Shown: positions 35,152 through 44,614 of the stretch, piece after piece
How the letters are laid out: every line of letters begins with the position of its first letter
How positions within the stretch are numbered: position 1 is the stretch's first letter
Origin: UBA3305 sp002373555
GTDB lineage: Bacteria > Bacillota > Clostridia > Lachnospirales > Lachnospiraceae
Reading direction: 5' to 3'
Assembly (NCBI GenBank): GCA_946612455.1
Contig: CAMOER010000002.1
Location: 62,001-126,000 of the forward strand
Length of the DNA stretch: 64,000 bases
Made by a program: the position numbers and the translations under genes
Notes under the pieces: model-generated
The model's database searches: none
Told to the model about the DNA's origin: nothing
Seen by the model: only the letters and a program-made list of their open reading frames with translations

Positions 35152-38100
35152 TTATCTTAACGGCGTCATCCGGAATCTGAGGCTGCATCCTTTATCCGGG
35201 AAGATCCGATATTCCTCCTGCGGCAAAGCACCCCAGGAATCGATGCCGCCCACGCCTTCGATGGCGGAAAGGATGCGCACATGGACCTCCTGCTGCGGCG
35301 GCAGATCATACGCATGATAAGCCGTTTCCAGCTCATCCGCGCTGTAAGGAAGCACGCTGGCGCTGAACGGTTCCTCCGCCGCGCCGAAGCATACGCCAAA
35401 GCCTTCCGGATCCGTGAGGCGGAGTTCTCTTACGCCGGTATGATTGCCGCATTCCTGCGGCTTCAGGTACTTTACCGGCAGTTCGTCTGCAGACACAGCA
35501 AACCGTCCCAGCTTTACGCCGTGATCTCTGTCCGGATAGTTTTCCTCCGGTCCGTACCCGTAAAATGCGGCTTCGGAGAATTCCTTCTTCACTTCCATGG
35601 AGATGCCGAACGCCGGAATCTCCGGAATGCCGGAACCGGCCGGGAGCTCTGCATGTACATCCAGACTGCCGTCTTTCAGGACAGCATAGCACAGCCGGGC
35701 CTTCACTGCTTCTCCGCCGGCCTTCGGAAGGGAGATCTCATAACGGACCGTCAGCAGACCGTCTTTCTCCGAGAATTCCGCGTGTGTCATCCGCTGTCCG
35801 TATTCCGCCGCTTTGGCAGCCGCCATCCGGAAGCCCTGCGCATTGCCTCTGTCGTTATCCGTCAGTGCACGCCACAGCACGATCTTCGGTGAATGCCGGA
35901 AGATCTCCCTGCCGTCATACATGACTGAGATCTGGAACGGCGGGCAAAGCGGGAACCGGATCAGGAAATCCTTTCCTCTGGCGCCGACGATATCACCGCC
36001 TCGGATAATATCATAGGCGTCCCCCGTGTTTTCTGCCGCTGCAGGCGCATATTTCCCGCAGACGAACTCGCCGAAGGAGACCTCATGACCGGCGGGTACA
36101 AGCGTCGATGCGGCTGCCGTCACCGCCGTGACACGCACCAGCATCTCTCTTCCGTCCGCGGCTTTCGCCAGCTGCTCCGCAAAGCCGTGCTCAACACACA
36201 CGCATTCCCCGGGCGCGGCCGTCGGAACGGGGATCTCCTTTTCACAGATCCTTTCCCCGTTTTCAAACAGAGAAGCCGTAAAACGATATCCGGCAGTATC
36301 GGCGAAGAAGTTCCGGTTCGTGACCGTGACGGTTCGTTCATCAACAGAAATGCCGACCGGTGCGTACAGTGCCTTCGCTTCACACACCTTCGGCGACACC
36401 GCTCTGTCCGCGTAAATAATTCCGTCGCCGCAGAAATTGCCCGCATTCGGATAATCGTCAAAATCTCCTCCGTACGCGATCCGCTTCGTGCCATCCGTCT
36501 CCAGCAGTGCAGCCTGATCGATATAATCCCAGATGAAGCCGCCGGCATACTGCGGATACTTCTCCAGATCCGTGTATGCCTTCATTCCGCCGAGCGAATT
36601 GCCCATGGCATGCATGTACTCGCAGAGCATGAACGGCTTCTTCGGCGCATTCTGCAGATATGCTTCGCAGCCGTCCCGCGGAAGATACATCCGGCTCTCG
36701 ACATCACTGATATCATCAAATTCCCTGCAGTGGCAGACGCCCTCGTAGTGTACGGGCCGGCTGTCATCACGATCATGGAAATGCGCATACATCTTCCGCA
36801 TCACTTCACCGGCATAGGATTCATTCCCGAGGGACCACAGAATGACCGACGGATGGTTCTTGTCCCGCTCCAGCATGGCGTTCACACGGTCCAGCGCAGC
36901 CGCAGTCCACTCCATCCGGCTGCCGGGCACATTGTACGCCGGGTCCTCTCCGTGGGCCGTTGCCCAGCTGCCGTGGCTTTCCAGATTCGTTTCGTCGATC
37001 AGATAAATGCCATGCAGGTCACAGAGATCGTACCACAGGGATACATCCGGATAATGGCAGGTACGGACGGCGTTGATATTGTTCTCCTTCATAAAACGGA
37101 TGTCAAAATGCATCTCCTCATCCGTCACGGTCCTGCCGCCGGTCAGAGAGAATTCATGCCGGTTCACACCGCGGAAAATGATGCGTTCTCCGTTCACGCG
37201 CAGAATGCTGTCCCTGATCTCCACGGTCCTGATCCCGAAGAACGTGCGCGCGGCCTCAACGATCTCATCCTGCGCATTCCTGAGCGTCAGCACAAGTTCA
37301 TACAGATACGGTTCTTCCGCATTCCAGAGGTGCGGATCCTCTACCGCAAATTCGATCTTCTCAGGAAAACCGCTGCAGCTCCCATGAACCACAGTTCTGC
37401 CGTCTTCATCGGTCACACTGTACCCAAGACAGCCGTTCCGGTCCTTCAGATTATATTTCATCTCCGCGCTGATCACGGCAGGCTTTCCGTCTCCGCCGAT
37501 CGTCTCCGTACGCACGAAAAGATCTTCCGTATGCATCTCCGGCAGCGCAAACACCGTTACGTCCCGGAAGATGCCGGAATACCGGAAGAAATCCTGGTCC
37601 TCCATCCAGCTGCCGGTGCAGTATTTCACCGCTTCCACGGCGATCCGGTTCTCTCCCGGATGCAGATATTCCGTGATGTCAAATTCCGCCTGTGTAAAGG
37701 AACCTTCGTTATACCCGGCAAACGTTCCGTTGATCCACAGAAACATCGCTGATCCGACGCCGTCAAAGCGCAGAATGATCTGTCTGCCGGCCCACCCGTC
37801 CGGGAAGCAGACTGTCTTCACATATCTCCCGACCGGGTTGTATTTTACCGGGATCTGCGGCGGGACCAGTGCCTCCGCGCCGTCCCACTCATAGGTGGAA
37901 TTCGTATAACAGATCTGTCCGTATCCCGCAAGTTCCAGGCATCCGGGGACCGTGATCTCCGCCATTGGCGAAAGATCCTTTCCTTCCTTATAGAATTCCG
38001 TATCCCCGGAGGACGGTGTCTCCGCCCATTCAAAGAACCAGGAGCCGTTCAGTGATATACGGTCCGGCGCGCCCGTATCGCTCCCCTGCGCTTCCCACCG

Positions 38101-38181
38101 ATGGTCCGAATGGGCCGGCAGCCGGTTCACGAATACGATTTCGGGGTCATAGATCCAGTTTCTGTCTGCATGTAAATTCAT
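35152..38181 (-). CDS. lacZ: Beta-galactosidase, glycoside hydrolase family 2
   Basis: This 1009-residue LacZ-type enzyme hydrolyses lactose or beta-galactosides in the cytoplasm; there is no signal peptide. Domains: jelly roll (about 40-220), Ig-like, TIM barrel with acid/base Glu in 'ILWSLGNESYAG' and nucleophile Glu in 'FMLCEYMHAMGNSLGG', a second Ig-like domain, and the Bgal small-chain domain with 'GYGPEENYPDRDHG'. The start is ATG 38181 with GGAGG five bases upstream; upstream sequence in frame belongs to the LysR gene. It is 13 bp downstream of that gene, so the pair is an operon. No lactose permease is adjacent. Confidence 0.95.
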   Translation of the reverse strand: MNLHADRNWIYDPEIVFVNRLPAHSDHRWEAQGSDTGAPDRISLNGSWFFEWAETPSSGDTEFYKEGKDLSPMAEITVPGCLELAGYGQICYTNSTYEWDGAEALVPPQIPVKYNPVGRYVKTVCFPDGWAGRQIILRFDGVGSAMFLWINGTFAGYNEGSFTQAEFDITEYLHPGENRIAVEAVKYCTGSWMEDQDFFRYSGIFRDVTVFALPEMHTEDLFVRTETIGGDGKPAVISAEMKYNLKDRNGCLGYSVTDEDGRTVVHGSCSGFPEKIEFAVEDPHLWNAEEPYLYELVLTLRNAQDEIVEAARTFFGIRTVEIRDSILRVNGERIIFRGVNRHEFSLTGGRTVTDEEMHFDIRFMKENNINAVRTCHYPDVSLWYDLCDLHGIYLIDETNLESHGSWATAHGEDPAYNVPGSRMEWTAAALDRVNAMLERDKNHPSVILWSLGNESYAGEVMRKMYAHFHDRDDSRPVHYEGVCHCREFDDISDVESRMYLPRDGCEAYLQNAPKKPFMLCEYMHAMGNSLGGMKAYTDLEKYPQYAGGFIWDYIDQAALLETDGTKRIAYGGDFDDYPNAGNFCGDGIIYADRAVSPKVCEAKALYAPVGISVDERTVTVTNRNFFADTAGYRFTASLFENGERICEKEIPVPTAAPGECVCVEHGFAEQLAKAADGREMLVRVTAVTAAASTLVPAGHEVSFGEFVCGKYAPAAAENTGDAYDIIRGGDIVGARGKDFLIRFPLCPPFQISVMYDGREIFRHSPKIVLWRALTDNDRGNAQGFRMAAAKAAEYGQRMTHAEFSEKDGLLTVRYEISLPKAGGEAVKARLCYAVLKDGSLDVHAELPAGSGIPEIPAFGISMEVKKEFSEAAFYGYGPEENYPDRDHGVKLGRFAVSADELPVKYLKPQECGNHTGVRELRLTDPEGFGVCFGAAEEPFSASVLPYSADELETAYHAYDLPPQQEVHVRILSAIEGVGGIDSWGALPQEEYRIFPDKGCSLRFRMTPLR

Positions 38182-38194
38182 TGCTGCCTCCATT

Positions 38195-39094
38195 TTAAAG
38201 CGGCGGTGCGTCTGGATGCACACCGTACCTTTCCGCAAGCCATTCTCTGGCATATTGAATAAATACCCGGGCCGCTTTCGGGCATTCGCTGATCTTCTTT
38301 GCGCCGATGCAGATCGTCCTGCGGACCGGCTCGTCAAATTCAACCGACACCAGATCATACGGATTATCCTCCAGCAGGATACTGGCGTTGATACAGTATC
38401 CCAGCCCTTTGGCCGCCATTGCCAGCGCGCCGAAATCGTTCTCTGACGTGAAGCTGGTCTGCGGCGTCTTCTTATATTTCCGGAAAATATCCAGTACCTC
38501 CGTATCCCGGACCAGACTGATGAAGGGATACCGGTCAAGATCCGCCACCGGAAAACGATCCAGTGCCGCTGCCGGATGATCCGGCGCGAAGGAAGCCTTC
38601 ATCGGCTCTTCCATCACGGGGATCATCTCCAGATCATCCGCGACCGGCAGAATGTAAAACCCGCAGTCGACTTCCCGCCGTCTCGTCATCTCCTGGGCCA
38701 GCCCGGTCTCTTCTTCGGAGACCAGTTCCACGCGGATATTCGGATAGTCCCTGTGGAACCGCTCCAGGATGCCCGGGATCCACCGCAGCGATATGCTGTA
38801 AAAGACCAGCACCCGGATCTCGCCCGCATCCAGATTTTTCAGATCATCCACGCGCTCCCGGAGCCGGTGTTCGGCGGCGGCCAGATCCCGGATCCACGGG
38901 AGCAGATCCCTGCCTTCCGACGTCAGTTCGACACCACCGTATTCGCGGATGAACAGCGGCAGCCCAAGCTCCTGTTCCATCGCACTGATTATATAACTTA
39001 CGCCGGCCTGCGTATACCCCAGCGCGTCGGCAGTTCTCCGGAAATTCAGCGTTTCCGCCGCTTTCAGAAAAACTTCGGTATTGATCCGATCCAT
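38195..39094 (-). CDS. LysR family regulator preceding lacZ
   Basis: A 299-residue regulator with the winged helix 'MDRINTEVFLKAAETLNFRRTADALGYTQAGVSYIISAMEQE' (family pattern) and an effector-binding domain. It is transcribed with lacZ, which is unusual since LysR genes are commonly divergent from targets. It may autoregulate the operon. RBS GGAGCAAATGG is moderate. Confidence 0.92.
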   Translation of the reverse strand: MDRINTEVFLKAAETLNFRRTADALGYTQAGVSYIISAMEQELGLPLFIREYGGVELTSEGRDLLPWIRDLAAAEHRLRERVDDLKNLDAGEIRVLVFYSISLRWIPGILERFHRDYPNIRVELVSEEETGLAQEMTRRREVDCGFYILPVADDLEMIPVMEEPMKASFAPDHPAAALDRFPVADLDRYPFISLVRDTEVLDIFRKYKKTPQTSFTSENDFGALAMAAKGLGYCINASILLEDNPYDLVSVEFDEPVRRTICIGAKKISECPKAARVFIQYAREWLAERYGVHPDAPPL

Positions 39095-39236
39095 TTGCTC
39101 CTCCGAATTTAAAGAAATTCTTTAATTCTTTTATAATAATTCCCGTTTTACTTTTTATTTCCTTCCCAATATACTACGTTCTGTAATCGAAAACAAGCCG
39201 GCTGCCGGAACATTTTTTGAAAAGGAGGGATTACAC

Positions 39237-39749
39237 ATGTTCATTATGATCGGAAATGTACTGTCCGTTATTTCGGTCGCTTTCCTGATACTCTCCTGCT
39301 GTGCGGGCGACCGCAGAAAAGTCTATCAGATGCAGTTCGCGGAAACTGCCATGTGCGCAGCCTCGACTGCATTCTTCGGCGCGTGGTCCGGGCTTACCAC
39401 GAACGCGATCGCGCTCTACCGGAATTATAAAAATATGAATGACTCGTTTTCACGTACGGATATGATCGCGACATCCGTCCTGACGGTCGCGGCGGGGCTG
39501 TTCGTGAACGTCAACGGAGCGGTCGGCCTGATCCCGATCATCGCCACGCTCGAGATCACCTGTACAAACTTTTTTCTGAAGGATGTCCTGCAGATCAAAG
39601 CCGGGCTTCTTCTGAATATCACGCTCTGGATGATCTATTTCTTTATGATCGGCAGCATCCCCGCCGGTCTCGGGCAGCTGCTCACGCTGCTGATGGGACT
39701 CCGCTCTTATTTTTCGTACGGACACAGAAAAAAAGCGGCAGCTGCATAA
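39237..39749 (+). CDS. YgjV family inner membrane protein
   Basis: This 170-residue protein has five hydrophobic helices and matches the bacterial Imp-YgjV family (PF10688) in length and in 'QMQFAETAMCAASTAFFGAWSGLTTNAIALYRNY' style repeats; related proteins are also seen near sugar transporters. Function is unknown. Start ATG 39237 follows AAAAGGAGGGATTACAC. It is divergent from the LysR-lacZ pair and convergent with the metI end. Confidence 0.75.
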   Translation: MFIMIGNVLSVISVAFLILSCCAGDRRKVYQMQFAETAMCAASTAFFGAWSGLTTNAIALYRNYKNMNDSFSRTDMIATSVLTVAAGLFVNVNGAVGLIPIIATLEITCTNFFLKDVLQIKAGLLLNITLWMIYFFMIGSIPAGLGQLLTLLMGLRSYFSYGHRKKAAAA

Positions 39750-39824
39750 GCTCTGCAGTCTGCCGCGGATTTTACATCACTGTGAAGACCGAATGTCTCC
39801 CTTGAAAATAACACGCCCGGCGCC

Positions 39825-40505
39825 CTAGGCTCTGTATCTTTTGTCTGTCTTTTGCGCGATCCGGCTCCCGACCTCCTGGATGATATGCACGATGATCACG
39901 GTCAGGAATACGCAGCACCATGTCACATCGGGATTGAACCGCTGATGACCGTAGCTGATGGCGATCTGCCCCAGTCCCGTCCCGCCGATGGTCGCCGCCA
40001 TGGCGGAATATCCGAGAATCGTTACCATGGAGATGACCGCGCCGTTGATCAGCGACGGCTTTGCTTCCGGGAGCAGCACTTTCCGGACGATCTGATAATT
40101 ATCCGTGCCCATGGACTGCGCTGCTTCGATCACCCCGGCATCCACTTCCTTCAGGGAGCTTTCCACCATGCGGGCAATGTAAGGAGATGACGCGATCACC
40201 AGCATGACGATCATTGCCCGGTTTCCCAGGCTGACGCCGACGATCCACTTGGCGACCGGCAGCATGGCGACCATCAGAATGATGAACGGAATGCTGCGGA
40301 AGAAATTGACGATCAGCCCGAGGATCCTGTTGAACACAGGCAGCGGGCAGATCCCCTCCCTGTCCGTGATCTGCAGCACGACCCCCAGCGGGAGCCCGAT
40401 ACAATATGAAATGGCCGTGGAAAGAACGGTCATATAGATCGTTTCCCAGATCCCCATCTGGATCAGCCCGTTCTCCCACAGTTTCATGAACATCTCAGAA
40501 AACAT
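39825..40505 (-). CDS. metI: Methionine ABC transporter permease
   Basis: The 226-residue permease has about five membrane helices and the cytoplasmic coupling 'EAAQSMGTDNYQIVRKVLLPEA'. It matches MetI in length and in 'FRSIPFIILM'. With MetN it forms the MetNI importer for L- and D-methionine. It is the last gene of the six-gene sulfur-amino-acid-like operon and follows metN by 3 bp. Confidence 0.93.
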   Translation of the reverse strand: MFSEMFMKLWENGLIQMGIWETIYMTVLSTAISYCIGLPLGVVLQITDREGICPLPVFNRILGLIVNFFRSIPFIILMVAMLPVAKWIVGVSLGNRAMIVMLVIASSPYIARMVESSLKEVDAGVIEAAQSMGTDNYQIVRKVLLPEAKPSLINGAVISMVTILGYSAMAATIGGTGLGQIAISYGHQRFNPDVTWCCVFLTVIIVHIIQEVGSRIAQKTDKRYRA

Positions 40506-40508
40506 CGC

Positions 40509-41375
40509 TTATCCCTCCTCCTGCAGCTCGACCGGGCTGTCTTTCAGCCAGCGGGTGACTTTCTCTGCTTCGCTTTCCGAAGCCGGCATTTCCAGAAGGA
40601 TCCGGACACGCTGCCCGCCATGTGCTTTTGCGCGCAGGCGTCTCTCCGGCAGGATCAGTTCTTTCGCGATCGCCGATTTCGGATCCGCGAATACTTCACT
40701 GACCTTGCCTTCCTCGACGATCCTGCTCTGATCCAGTACGGCGACACGATCGCAGATCTGCTCGACCACCTTCATTTCATGGGTAATGATCACGATCGTC
40801 ACGCCCATCTTCCGGTTGATCTCCGCCAGGAGGTCCAGGATGGACCGGGTGGTATTGGGATCCAGCGCGGAAGTTGCTTCATCACAAAGCAGGTATTTCG
40901 GGCGGGTCGCCAATGCCCTTGCGATCGCGACACGCTGTTTCTGGCCGCCTGACAGCTGCGACGGATACGCATTCGCGCGGTCGGCCAGACCGACGATCTC
41001 CAGAAGCTCCATCGCCCTGCCCACCGCGTCACGCCTGCGCGTACCGGCGACTTCCAACGGAAAGGTCACATTATGCAGCACCGTACTTTGCTCCAGAAGA
41101 TGGAAGCCCTGAAAGATCATACCGATCGAGCGCCTGATCTCCAGCAGCCTTTTCCTGGAAACCGATGTGATGTCCTGTCCATCGATCACTACCCGGCCCG
41201 ATGTCGGTCGTTCCAGCAGGTTAATACATCGCACCAATGTGCTTTTCCCGGCACCGGACAATCCGATGATCCCGTAGATCTCTCCGTCATGAATGGTCAG
41301 TTCGATCCCTTCCAGCGCGGTGATCTCCTCTCCGGCAGTCCGGTATGTTTTTCCAAGAGACTTTAATTCGATCAT
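40509..41375 (-). CDS. metN: Methionine ABC transporter ATPase, shortened C-terminus
   Basis: The ATPase has Walker A 'GLSGAGKSTL', 'LSGGQKQRVAIARALA' signature and 'LLCDEATSALDPNT'. At 288 residues it is about 50 shorter than E. coli MetN (343). The ATPase ends near residue 240, and only the start of the NIL/ACT-like C2 domain ('RRLRAKAHGGQRVRILLEMPASESEAEKVTRWL') remains. In E. coli this domain binds methionine and shuts transport, so transinhibition may be lost or altered. RBS is AGGAGCTGT. It sits between the fused binding-protein gene and metI. Confidence 0.92.
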   Translation of the reverse strand: MIELKSLGKTYRTAGEEITALEGIELTIHDGEIYGIIGLSGAGKSTLVRCINLLERPTSGRVVIDGQDITSVSRKRLLEIRRSIGMIFQGFHLLEQSTVLHNVTFPLEVAGTRRRDAVGRAMELLEIVGLADRANAYPSQLSGGQKQRVAIARALATRPKYLLCDEATSALDPNTTRSILDLLAEINRKMGVTIVIITHEMKVVEQICDRVAVLDQSRIVEEGKVSEVFADPKSAIAKELILPERRLRAKAHGGQRVRILLEMPASESEAEKVTRWLKDSPVELQEEG

Positions 41376-41397
41376 ACAGCTCCTATCTCTGCCTGAA

Positions 41398-41426
41398 GAA
41401 GGAGCGGACGCACCGCTCCCTCCTTC
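41398..41426 (-). promoter_or_regulatory. Intercistronic hairpin between binding protein and metN
   Basis: GAAGGAGCGG pairs with CCGCTCC-TCCTTC in the 66-bp gap. On the minus strand it is followed by TTCAGGC, not a T-run. Such hairpins after binding-protein genes commonly protect the upstream mRNA and raise the ratio of binding protein to membrane components. Confidence 0.65.
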
Positions 41427-41441
41427 AAGATCTGTCTGTGA

Positions 41442-43163
41442 TTACTGAATCGGGACGATCCCGGCTCCGGTCTGTTCGTTGTATTTATCCACAGCGCCAT
41501 CCTGCAATGCCTTCACCAGTGCCTGAATGGGCGCGTTATTCTCATCGCCTCTGCGGACCGCAATGATATTCGCATAGGTCTGTGCCGCGTCACCGGAGGC
41601 ATCCTCGATGGCCAGCGCATCCGTTGTTTTCAGGCCTGCGCCAAGCGCGTAATTGTAATTGATCACAGCGATGGTTCCGTCATCACTGTTCTTCAGCAAT
41701 GCGGGAACCGCATCCGCCTGCACTGCCTGGATCTGATACCCGTGATCATCTGCGATATCCAGGATCGTCACGCCGCTCTCGACCGACGCGCCTTCCGGAA
41801 GCTCGATCAGGCCTTCCTGTGCAAGCAGGAGAAGCGCTCTGGTCTGATTGGAATCATCGTCCGGGACAATGATCGTGGCGCCCTCCGCCAGTTCTCCAAG
41901 ATCTGACACGCTGTAGCTGTAAATGCCGAAGGGTTCATAATGGATCAGACCGGCAGAGACCAGATCCGTATCGTTGGATTCATTGAAGCTGTTCAGATAT
42001 GGCGTATGCTGGAAATAGTTCGCATCAAGCGTACCGTCCTGCAGCGCGGTATTCGGCAGTACATAATCATCATAGATCACGATATCCAGATCAATTCCCT
42101 GTTCTGCAAGGACCGGCTTGACGATCTCAAGCAGCTCCGCGTGCGGCGTCGAGCTTGCGCCAACCTTCAGGGTAACGGCTTCTGTTGCTGCTTCTGCCTC
42201 TTCCGCGGATTCCTCTGCTTCCGGCTCCTCTGCCGCTGCCGGTACGCCGCCTTCTACCACAAGGCTCTCCTCATAATCCAGGCCGTAAGTGTCCGCCAGC
42301 GTCGCTTCATAATCCGCATGGAAGAAGTTCTCGTCCGCAAGGGATTCGATCTCTTCATTGATCCAGTTCAGCAGGCTTTCGTTTCCTTTGGAGACGGCCG
42401 GTGCGATCGTATCCTGGCTGCCGAGGGTGGGAATACCGACGGTATAGCCCGGATTCTGCAGCGCATACGCGATCACTTCGGTGTTGTCATTTGCCCATGC
42501 GGCTGCATTTCCGTTCTCGAGCGCATTCTTCGCATTTGCATAGGTATCGTATTTCTGCAAAGTGATCTCGGGATTGTTCTCGATCAGGTAAGTCTCTGCC
42601 GTGGTACCGGAGATGACGATCACTTCATCGTCTGCGCCAAGCTCCGAAAGATCCGTAATGATCCGGCTGTCCGGGGAGACCACACCAAGCGCCACATTCA
42701 TATAAGGAAGCGCGAAGTCCACTTTCTCGGCGCGTTCCGGTGTGACCGTGAAGTTAGCCAGGATGATATCCACCTTGCCGGTCTCCAGATATTCCACACG
42801 GTTCGCTGCCTCGGTGGAGACATAATTGATCTCGACGCCCAGATCCTCGCCGATCCGGTTGCCGAAGTAAACATCATAGCCCTGATAATCGCCGTTCTCG
42901 TCTACATAGCCGAAGGGGTTCTTGTCCGAGAATACACCGATGTTGATCGTCCCGCTCTCTTTGATCTCATCCAGCGTTCTGTAGACAGTCTCTGTCTGCT
43001 CTGCTTCTGCGGCCGCGCTGCCGGCTTCCGTCTCCGCCTCCACGGCTGATTCCGCAGCCGCCGCAGTCGTTTCCTGTGCTGCGCCGGAATTGCCGCATGC
43101 TGCCAGTAAAGCAGTCAATGATACAGCCAGTCCCAAACCGAGTAACTTACGTAATGTTTTCAT
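41442..43163 (-). CDS. Two-domain binding lipoprotein: SBP_3 fused to MetQ/NLPA
   Basis: A 573-residue lipoprotein; lipobox LAAC with Cys23, then an Ala/Glu-rich stalk. Residues about 58-312 are a polar-amino-acid SBP_bac_3 domain ('INIGVFSDKNPFGYVDENGDYQGYDV', 'DIILANFTVTPERAEKVDFALPYMNVALGVV', family pattern). An acidic linker (about 315-335) leads to a MetQ/NLPA domain (about 336-573: 'KVGASSTPHAELLEIVKPVLAEQGIDLDIV', 'LDANYFQHTPYLNSFN', 'AGIVPIQ'). Each domain alone is a complete binding protein of a different family. The gene overlaps the ATPase gene upstream by 17 bp and precedes metN, so one protein probably feeds both importers. Substrates are inferred as cystine-like and methionine. 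Confidence 0.9.
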   Translation of the reverse strand: MKTLRKLLGLGLAVSLTALLAACGNSGAAQETTAAAAESAVEAETEAGSAAAEAEQTETVYRTLDEIKESGTINIGVFSDKNPFGYVDENGDYQGYDVYFGNRIGEDLGVEINYVSTEAANRVEYLETGKVDIILANFTVTPERAEKVDFALPYMNVALGVVSPDSRIITDLSELGADDEVIVISGTTAETYLIENNPEITLQKYDTYANAKNALENGNAAAWANDNTEVIAYALQNPGYTVGIPTLGSQDTIAPAVSKGNESLLNWINEEIESLADENFFHADYEATLADTYGLDYEESLVVEGGVPAAAEEPEAEESAEEAEAATEAVTLKVGASSTPHAELLEIVKPVLAEQGIDLDIVIYDDYVLPNTALQDGTLDANYFQHTPYLNSFNESNDTDLVSAGLIHYEPFGIYSYSVSDLGELAEGATIIVPDDDSNQTRALLLLAQEGLIELPEGASVESGVTILDIADDHGYQIQAVQADAVPALLKNSDDGTIAVINYNYALGAGLKTTDALAIEDASGDAAQTYANIIAVRRGDENNAPIQALVKALQDGAVDKYNEQTGAGIVPIQ

Positions 43164-43935
43164 TTTTTCCTCCCGGGCTTCTGCCCTTATTTTTTCTTGT
43201 ATAGGTAAATGATTTTAAGAATTCCTTCGCCCGCTCTGTCTTTGGCGCTTCAAAGAACTGCTCCGGCGGGTCCTCTTCTTTTATGCCGCCGTCATCCAGG
43301 AAAATGATCCTGTCTGCGACAGCTCTTGCAAACTGCATTTCATGTGTGACGATCAGCATGGTCTTTCCCTGGTCGGCAAGTCCCAGCAGTACATCCAGCA
43401 CTTCCCGCACCATTTCCGGATCCAGCGCCGCTGTCACTTCGTCAAACAGCATGATCTCCGGATGCATGCACAGCGCTCTTACGATCGCGACACGCTGTTT
43501 CTGACCGCCCGACAGCTGTCTCGGAAAGCTGTCCGCTTTCTCTGTCAGGCCGACGCGGGCAAGCAGCGCAAGCGCTTCCTCCCGTACTTCTTCCTTCGGC
43601 CGTTTCTGCACCCTGACCGGTGCCAGCAGGATATTGTCAAGCACGGTCAGATGCGGAAATAATTCATAGCTCTGAAATACCATGCCGATCCGCTGGCGGA
43701 TCTCCTGCAGTTTCTTTGCGTCTTTGCGGACAAGTTCTCCCCGCAGCCGGATCTCCCCGCCCTGAATCTCTTCCAGGGCGTTGATACATCGCAGCAGCGT
43801 GCTTTTTCCGCATCCGCTGGGGCCGACGATCACGATGACTTCCCCTTCCTGCACGGTAAAGGAAACATCCTGCAGCACTGTCTGATCACCGAACCGCTTG
43901 GTCAGATGCTCTATTGTCAATATGTTTTCCGCCAC
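43147..43935 (-). CDS. Polar amino acid ABC transporter ATPase
   Basis: The 262-residue ATPase has Walker A 'VGPSGCGKSTLLRC', Q-loop 'GMVFQSYELFPHLTVLDNI', signature 'LSGGQKQRVAIVRAL', Walker B 'IMLFDEVTAALDPEMV' and 'VTHEMQFARAVADRI'. It belongs to the GlnQ/TcyC/ArtP group, distinct from MetN of the same operon. It pairs with the two permeases just upstream (gap 4 bp) and overlaps the fused binding-protein gene. Confidence 0.94.
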   Translation of the reverse strand: MAENILTIEHLTKRFGDQTVLQDVSFTVQEGEVIVIVGPSGCGKSTLLRCINALEEIQGGEIRLRGELVRKDAKKLQEIRQRIGMVFQSYELFPHLTVLDNILLAPVRVQKRPKEEVREEALALLARVGLTEKADSFPRQLSGGQKQRVAIVRALCMHPEIMLFDEVTAALDPEMVREVLDVLLGLADQGKTMLIVTHEMQFARAVADRIIFLDDGGIKEEDPPEQFFEAPKTERAKEFLKSFTYTRKNKGRSPGGKNENIT

Positions 43936-43939
43936 ACCG

Positions 43940-44614
43940 TCACCTCCATCGTTTCTCCAGCGCGCCCGCCAGCAGACTCACCGGCCAGCAGACCAGGAAA
44001 TAGAGAAAAAATACTGTCAGGTACACGCCGAAAGCTGCATTCGGACTGCTCATCCGGTTCGCCTCTATGATCTGCTGCGCCACCTTCAGGACCTCCACCA
44101 CGCCGATCATCAGCACCAGGCTGGTGGTCTTGATCATTCTCGTGATCAGGTTGATCGACAGCGGGATCAGTCTGCGCACGGTCTGCGGCAGGATAATGTA
44201 CCGGTAGACCTGCAGCTCGCCGAGTCCCAGCGCTTCCGCGCTTTCATACTGATGCACGGGGATACTGATCAGCGCGCCGCGCACCAGGTCGCCCATTTCC
44301 GCCGCACCCCAGAAAGTGAAGACGATCACGGCGGACAGTTCGCCCGACAGGTTCCACCCGAAGATCCTAGTGGTTCCGAAGTAAACGATGAACAGAAGTA
44401 CCAGCTGCGGCATGATCCGGACGATCTCCAGATAACACCTTGTGACGGCCCTGCTGACCGGATTCTTCCAGGTCATCAGGATCCCGACGGCGATCCCGAA
44501 CAGGATGCTGAGACCGGCAGACACCAGGCTGATCTGACAGGCTGTGCCGAGTCCGGCCAGGAGACGGTACAGGTTTTTTCCTTTCCATAAGACTTCAAGT
44601 CCCAAATCCGGCAT
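43940..44614 (-). CDS. Polar amino acid ABC permease, second subunit
   Basis: A 224-residue HisM/GlnP-type permease with about five helices, 'LEIVRIMPQLVLLFIVYFG', and EAA loop 'ESAEALGLGELQVYRYIILPQTVRRLIP'. Its start lies 20 bp inside the end of the first permease gene, so translation is coupled. The paired permeases should form a heterodimer. Substrate by sequence is only 'polar amino acid'; the operon context favours cystine. Confidence 0.92.
   Translation of the reverse strand: MPDLGLEVLWKGKNLYRLLAGLGTACQISLVSAGLSILFGIAVGILMTWKNPVSRAVTRCYLEIVRIMPQLVLLFIVYFGTTRIFGWNLSGELSAVIVFTFWGAAEMGDLVRGALISIPVHQYESAEALGLGELQVYRYIILPQTVRRLIPLSINLITRMIKTTSLVLMIGVVEVLKVAQQIIEANRMSSPNAAFGVYLTVFFLYFLVCWPVSLLAGALEKRWR

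Noticed and set aside
38182..38538. Longer N-terminus for beta-galactosidase
   Set aside because: It lies out of frame over the LysR gene, reads as low-complexity Arg/Ser sequence, and the ATG at 38181 has a proper GGAGG.
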